From SVTX01 sp045612105 (lineage in GTDB: Bacteria > Bacillota > Clostridia > Oscillospirales > CAG-272): a stretch of DNA of 8,218 nt. A program made the translations under genes and the position numbers. Below are positions 6,170 to 8,218 of this stretch, piece by piece. Numbering within the stretch: position 1 is the first letter of the stretch; each line of letters begins with the position of its first letter. Where the stretch lies: contig JAZKYL010000067.1 in assembly GCA_045612105.1 (NCBI GenBank), positions 1 through 8,218 on the forward strand, written 5' to 3'. Below the pieces are notes generated by a model that was given only the letters and a program-made list of their open reading frames with translations, had not been told where the DNA came from and did not search any database.

Positions 6170-7615
6170 ATGGTATTTTCAAGTCTTTTCTTCGTATTTT
6201 TCTTTCTCGCGCTGAGTTACGGAATATATTTCTTCGCCAAAACGATGAAATCCCGAAATATAATACTTCTCGTCTCCTCGCTGATCTTCTATGCCTGGGG
6301 CGGTCCTGTATTGGTGCTGCTACTCTGCCTTATGACCTTTATCTGCTGGGGCGGTGCCATAATCATCCAGGGCGCGCGTAAGGACAGCGAGAAAAACGCT
6401 CTCTGCTGGGCGACCAACCTGACCTGCCTCGCGATATTGGTGGTATTTAAATATACAGGCTTTTTGACCTCCACTTTTTATTCAATATTCGGCATTGACG
6501 GCATAGTTCCCACAATAGCTTTGCCCATCGGCATCTCATTCTATACCTTCCAGCTGATCTCCTACGTTATCGACGTGCGCCGAGGCGAGGTTGCGGCTCA
6601 GGGGAAATATTGGATGCTTCTGCTTTACGCATCGCTTTTTCACCAATGTATTGCAGGTCCTATCGTCCGCTACGCAGACGTCAATTTTGACATAGAAAAC
6701 CGTATTATCAAGCAGGAAGAAGTCAGCCGCGGAATCACTCGTTTTACCGTAGGTCTTGCCAAAAAAGCAATACTTGCCAACGGCTGCGGAGCCATCTGCG
6801 ACGGGATCTTCAATAACGCAAGCGGACTTCCTATCGGGGCTGACAATATTGCAAACCTTTCAAGCGCGGCGATCCTTCTCGGTTGCTTCGCATATATGCT
6901 TCAGATATACCTCGATTTTTCGGCATACTCCGATATGGCAATCGGTATGGGACTTATGGTTGGATTCCATTACAAGGAAAACTTCAACTATCCCTATATT
7001 GCCGATTCGGTAACCGACTTCTGGAGAAGATGGCACATTTCTCTCTCCAGCTTCTTCCGCGATTACGTTTACATCCCGCTTGGAGGCAATCGCGTATCTG
7101 TCCCCCGTCACATTCTCAATATGTTCACGGTCTGGGCTCTGACCGGCTTCTGGCACGGAGCAAACTGGAACTTCATTTTGTGGGGACTCTTTTTCTTCGT
7201 GTTCCTGATTATAGAAAAATATCTTATCAAACCGAAAAAGGACCCCAAAATATGGTGGAGAATACCTCGCGTAATTATAACGCAAATAATAGTATTCGTC
7301 AGCTTTATGCTCTTTAAGTTTACGGACCTCGCAAGCTTTGGCGAAGCTTTCATCGGCATCTTCAACGGAGGTGGGCAGGGTTTTGGCGACGTGCAGACTG
7401 CTATGACCTTCAAGAATAATATTTTCTTTATTATAGTAAGCGTGCTTGCATGCACTCCCGTAATTCCCGCAATCTCGAAGCTTCTTGATAAAACCGAATT
7501 CACCTCAAAGGCAAAAGCGGTTGTCGGTACGGTCATTCCCGTGATCCTTCTCGTACTTTCTTCCTTCGCTTTGGCGGGCGACAGCTACAATCCCTTCCTT
7601 TATTTCCAATTCTGA
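6170..7615 (+). CDS. MBOAT-family membrane O-acyltransferase (AlgI/DltB/PatB-like)
   Basis: A 481-residue multi-pass membrane protein expected to pass acyl groups, usually acetyl, across the membrane toward a cell-envelope polymer. The N-terminus (FSSLFFVFFFLALSYGIYFF) and many later segments are hydrophobic, about ten or more helices. The family core is clear: LPIGISFYTFQLISYVIDV near 118-137, HQCIAGPIVRY (about 158-168), DFWRRWHISLSSFFRDYVYI with H289, and ALTGFWHGANWNFILWG with H329, the invariant catalytic histidine of MBOATs. Length is close to AlgI (about 520). AAAGGA at 6155-6160, 9 bases before the ATG, supports the start. The next gene starts 15 bases after the stop and encodes the usual partner type, so a two-gene polysaccharide O-acylation module is inferred. 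The polymer modified cannot be told from this window; AlgI is only the closest named relative. Confidence 0.93.
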   Translation: MVFSSLFFVFFFLALSYGIYFFAKTMKSRNIILLVSSLIFYAWGGPVLVLLLCLMTFICWGGAIIIQGARKDSEKNALCWATNLTCLAILVVFKYTGFLTSTFYSIFGIDGIVPTIALPIGISFYTFQLISYVIDVRRGEVAAQGKYWMLLLYASLFHQCIAGPIVRYADVNFDIENRIIKQEEVSRGITRFTVGLAKKAILANGCGAICDGIFNNASGLPIGADNIANLSSAAILLGCFAYMLQIYLDFSAYSDMAIGMGLMVGFHYKENFNYPYIADSVTDFWRRWHISLSSFFRDYVYIPLGGNRVSVPRHILNMFTVWALTGFWHGANWNFILWGLFFFVFLIIEKYLIKPKKDPKIWWRIPRVIITQIIVFVSFMLFKFTDLASFGEAFIGIFNGGGQGFGDVQTAMTFKNNIFFIIVSVLACTPVIPAISKLLDKTEFTSKAKAVVGTVIPVILLVLSSFALAGDSYNPFLYFQF

Positions 7616-7630
7616 TCCGGAGGTCTTAAT

Positions 7631-8218
7631 ATGAATAACAGTTTCAACAAAAAGACCGATTCGGTCAAAATAATAATTTTCATCGTGGCTATGGCAATAT
7701 TTTTCGTCATAGGTTTGGCGTTCTTTCTTCGCCCCACGGTCAGCGATACCGAAAAGCGCGAGCTTACTAAATTCCCCGAGTTTACTATGGAAAGCTTCCT
7801 TTCAGGCGAGTGGACGAGTCAGGTCAGCCTATGGTTTGCCGACACCTATCCTATGCGCGAGGGAATGATCTGCGCAAACCAAGCCATTGAGGAGATATAC
7901 GGCATCAAGGGCGAGCAGGTGATATCGGGCGGTGATGCCGACGATATCCCCGATAAGCCCGTGGGCGGCGACGTTGTCTTTAATCCAACTGATGACGGAG
8001 GCGGTGAAAAGGTGCAGGGTATGTACGTCAACGGTGACGTTGCATATCAGCTCTATGCCTTCAATCAGCAGAACAGCGACAGCTACGTTTCCCTGATCAA
8101 TAAATTTGCGTCACAGATTGAGGGCAAGGCGACGGTTTACGATATGATCGTTCCTCTCCATTATCAGATAGCACTCTCAAAAGATACCGCAAAGAAGTAC
8201 GGCGCGTCTGACTGCGAG
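7631..8218 (+). CDS. DHHW/AlgJ-like membrane-anchored protein, partial (3' end beyond window)
   Basis: The frame is open from ATG 7631 to the window end (196 codons seen), with GGAGG at 7619-7623 placed 7 bases upstream. Residues 13-33 form one membrane anchor after a short charged N-terminus (type II topology). Then comes RPTVSDTEKRELTKFP (34-49), ESFLSGEW (54-61) and WFADTYPMREGMI (68-80). This S-x-x-E-x-R-x-L-x-x-FP, F-L-S-G-x-(W/F), F-x-x-x-(Y/F)P-x-R series opens DHHW-family proteins, which usually sit beside MBOAT genes in Firmicutes and resemble AlgJ/AlgX acetyltransferases. A Gly/Asp-rich insert (99-126) precedes the next strand-rich part; ATVYDMIVPLHYQIAL fits the start of the hydrolase-like fold. 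Catalytic residues would lie beyond the cut. Probable role: extracytoplasmic acyl transfer onto polysaccharide with the upstream MBOAT. Confidence 0.72.
   Translation, partial: MNNSFNKKTDSVKIIIFIVAMAIFFVIGLAFFLRPTVSDTEKRELTKFPEFTMESFLSGEWTSQVSLWFADTYPMREGMICANQAIEEIYGIKGEQVISGGDADDIPDKPVGGDVVFNPTDDGGGEKVQGMYVNGDVAYQLYAFNQQNSDSYVSLINKFASQIEGKATVYDMIVPLHYQIALSKDTAKKYGASDCE

Noticed and set aside
6860..7285. Overlapping frames on both strands inside the MBOAT gene
   Set aside because: The MBOAT frame carries the WRRWH and WHGANW motifs here; the others have no motifs or ribosome binding sites.

Overview
This window looks like a chromosomal segment of a low-to-mid GC Firmicute of the class Clostridia, probably a gut Oscillospiraceae/Ruminococcaceae-type bacterium. 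The reasons are strong AAGGAGG-type ribosome binding sites, consensus sigma-A promoters, a tetrahydrofolate (THF) riboswitch in front of an ECF folate transporter gene, lipoprotein versions of trigger factor, and an MBOAT/DHHW O-acylation gene pair. Taxonomy is an inference from gene content only.

Layout. Bases 1-150 hold no convincing gene but contain a near-perfect hairpin that resembles a dispersed intergenic repeat. Bases 151-924 (minus) encode a biotin-protein ligase without the N-terminal DNA-binding domain, driven by a perfect-consensus promoter. Reading the other way, 1097-2272 and 2309-3877 (plus) are two tandem paralogous lipoproteins. Each has an FKBP-type (trigger-factor-like) prolyl isomerase domain and a helical trigger-factor/SurA-like C-terminal region. 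The second copy carries an insert of about 140 residues, rich in Thr and Glu and partly built from 33-bp tandem repeats, between the lipid anchor and the folding domain. A 15-bp hairpin at 3886-3918 ends this operon and, from the other side, the folate operon.

The folate operon (minus, 5741 down to 3922) is folT (ECF substrate-binding membrane component) and folC (folylpolyglutamate/dihydrofolate synthase), coupled by an ATGA overlap. Its 5' leader starts from a perfect TTGACA-17-TATAAT promoter and contains an enlarged THF-type riboswitch (5808-5981). A 12-bp hairpin that buries the folT Shine-Dalgarno sequence follows it. Import of folate and its retention by polyglutamylation are therefore likely under one folate-sensing RNA.

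A divergent promoter at 6091-6119 drives an AlgI-like MBOAT acyltransferase (6170-7615) and a downstream DHHW/AlgJ-like partner (7631 to the window end, truncated). Together they probably O-acylate a cell-envelope polysaccharide.

No CRISPR array, tRNA, rRNA, insertion sequence or phage gene was recognised. The most interesting items are the expanded folate riboswitch with its SD-masking expression platform and the tandem surface foldases, whose isomerase sites diverge in different ways.
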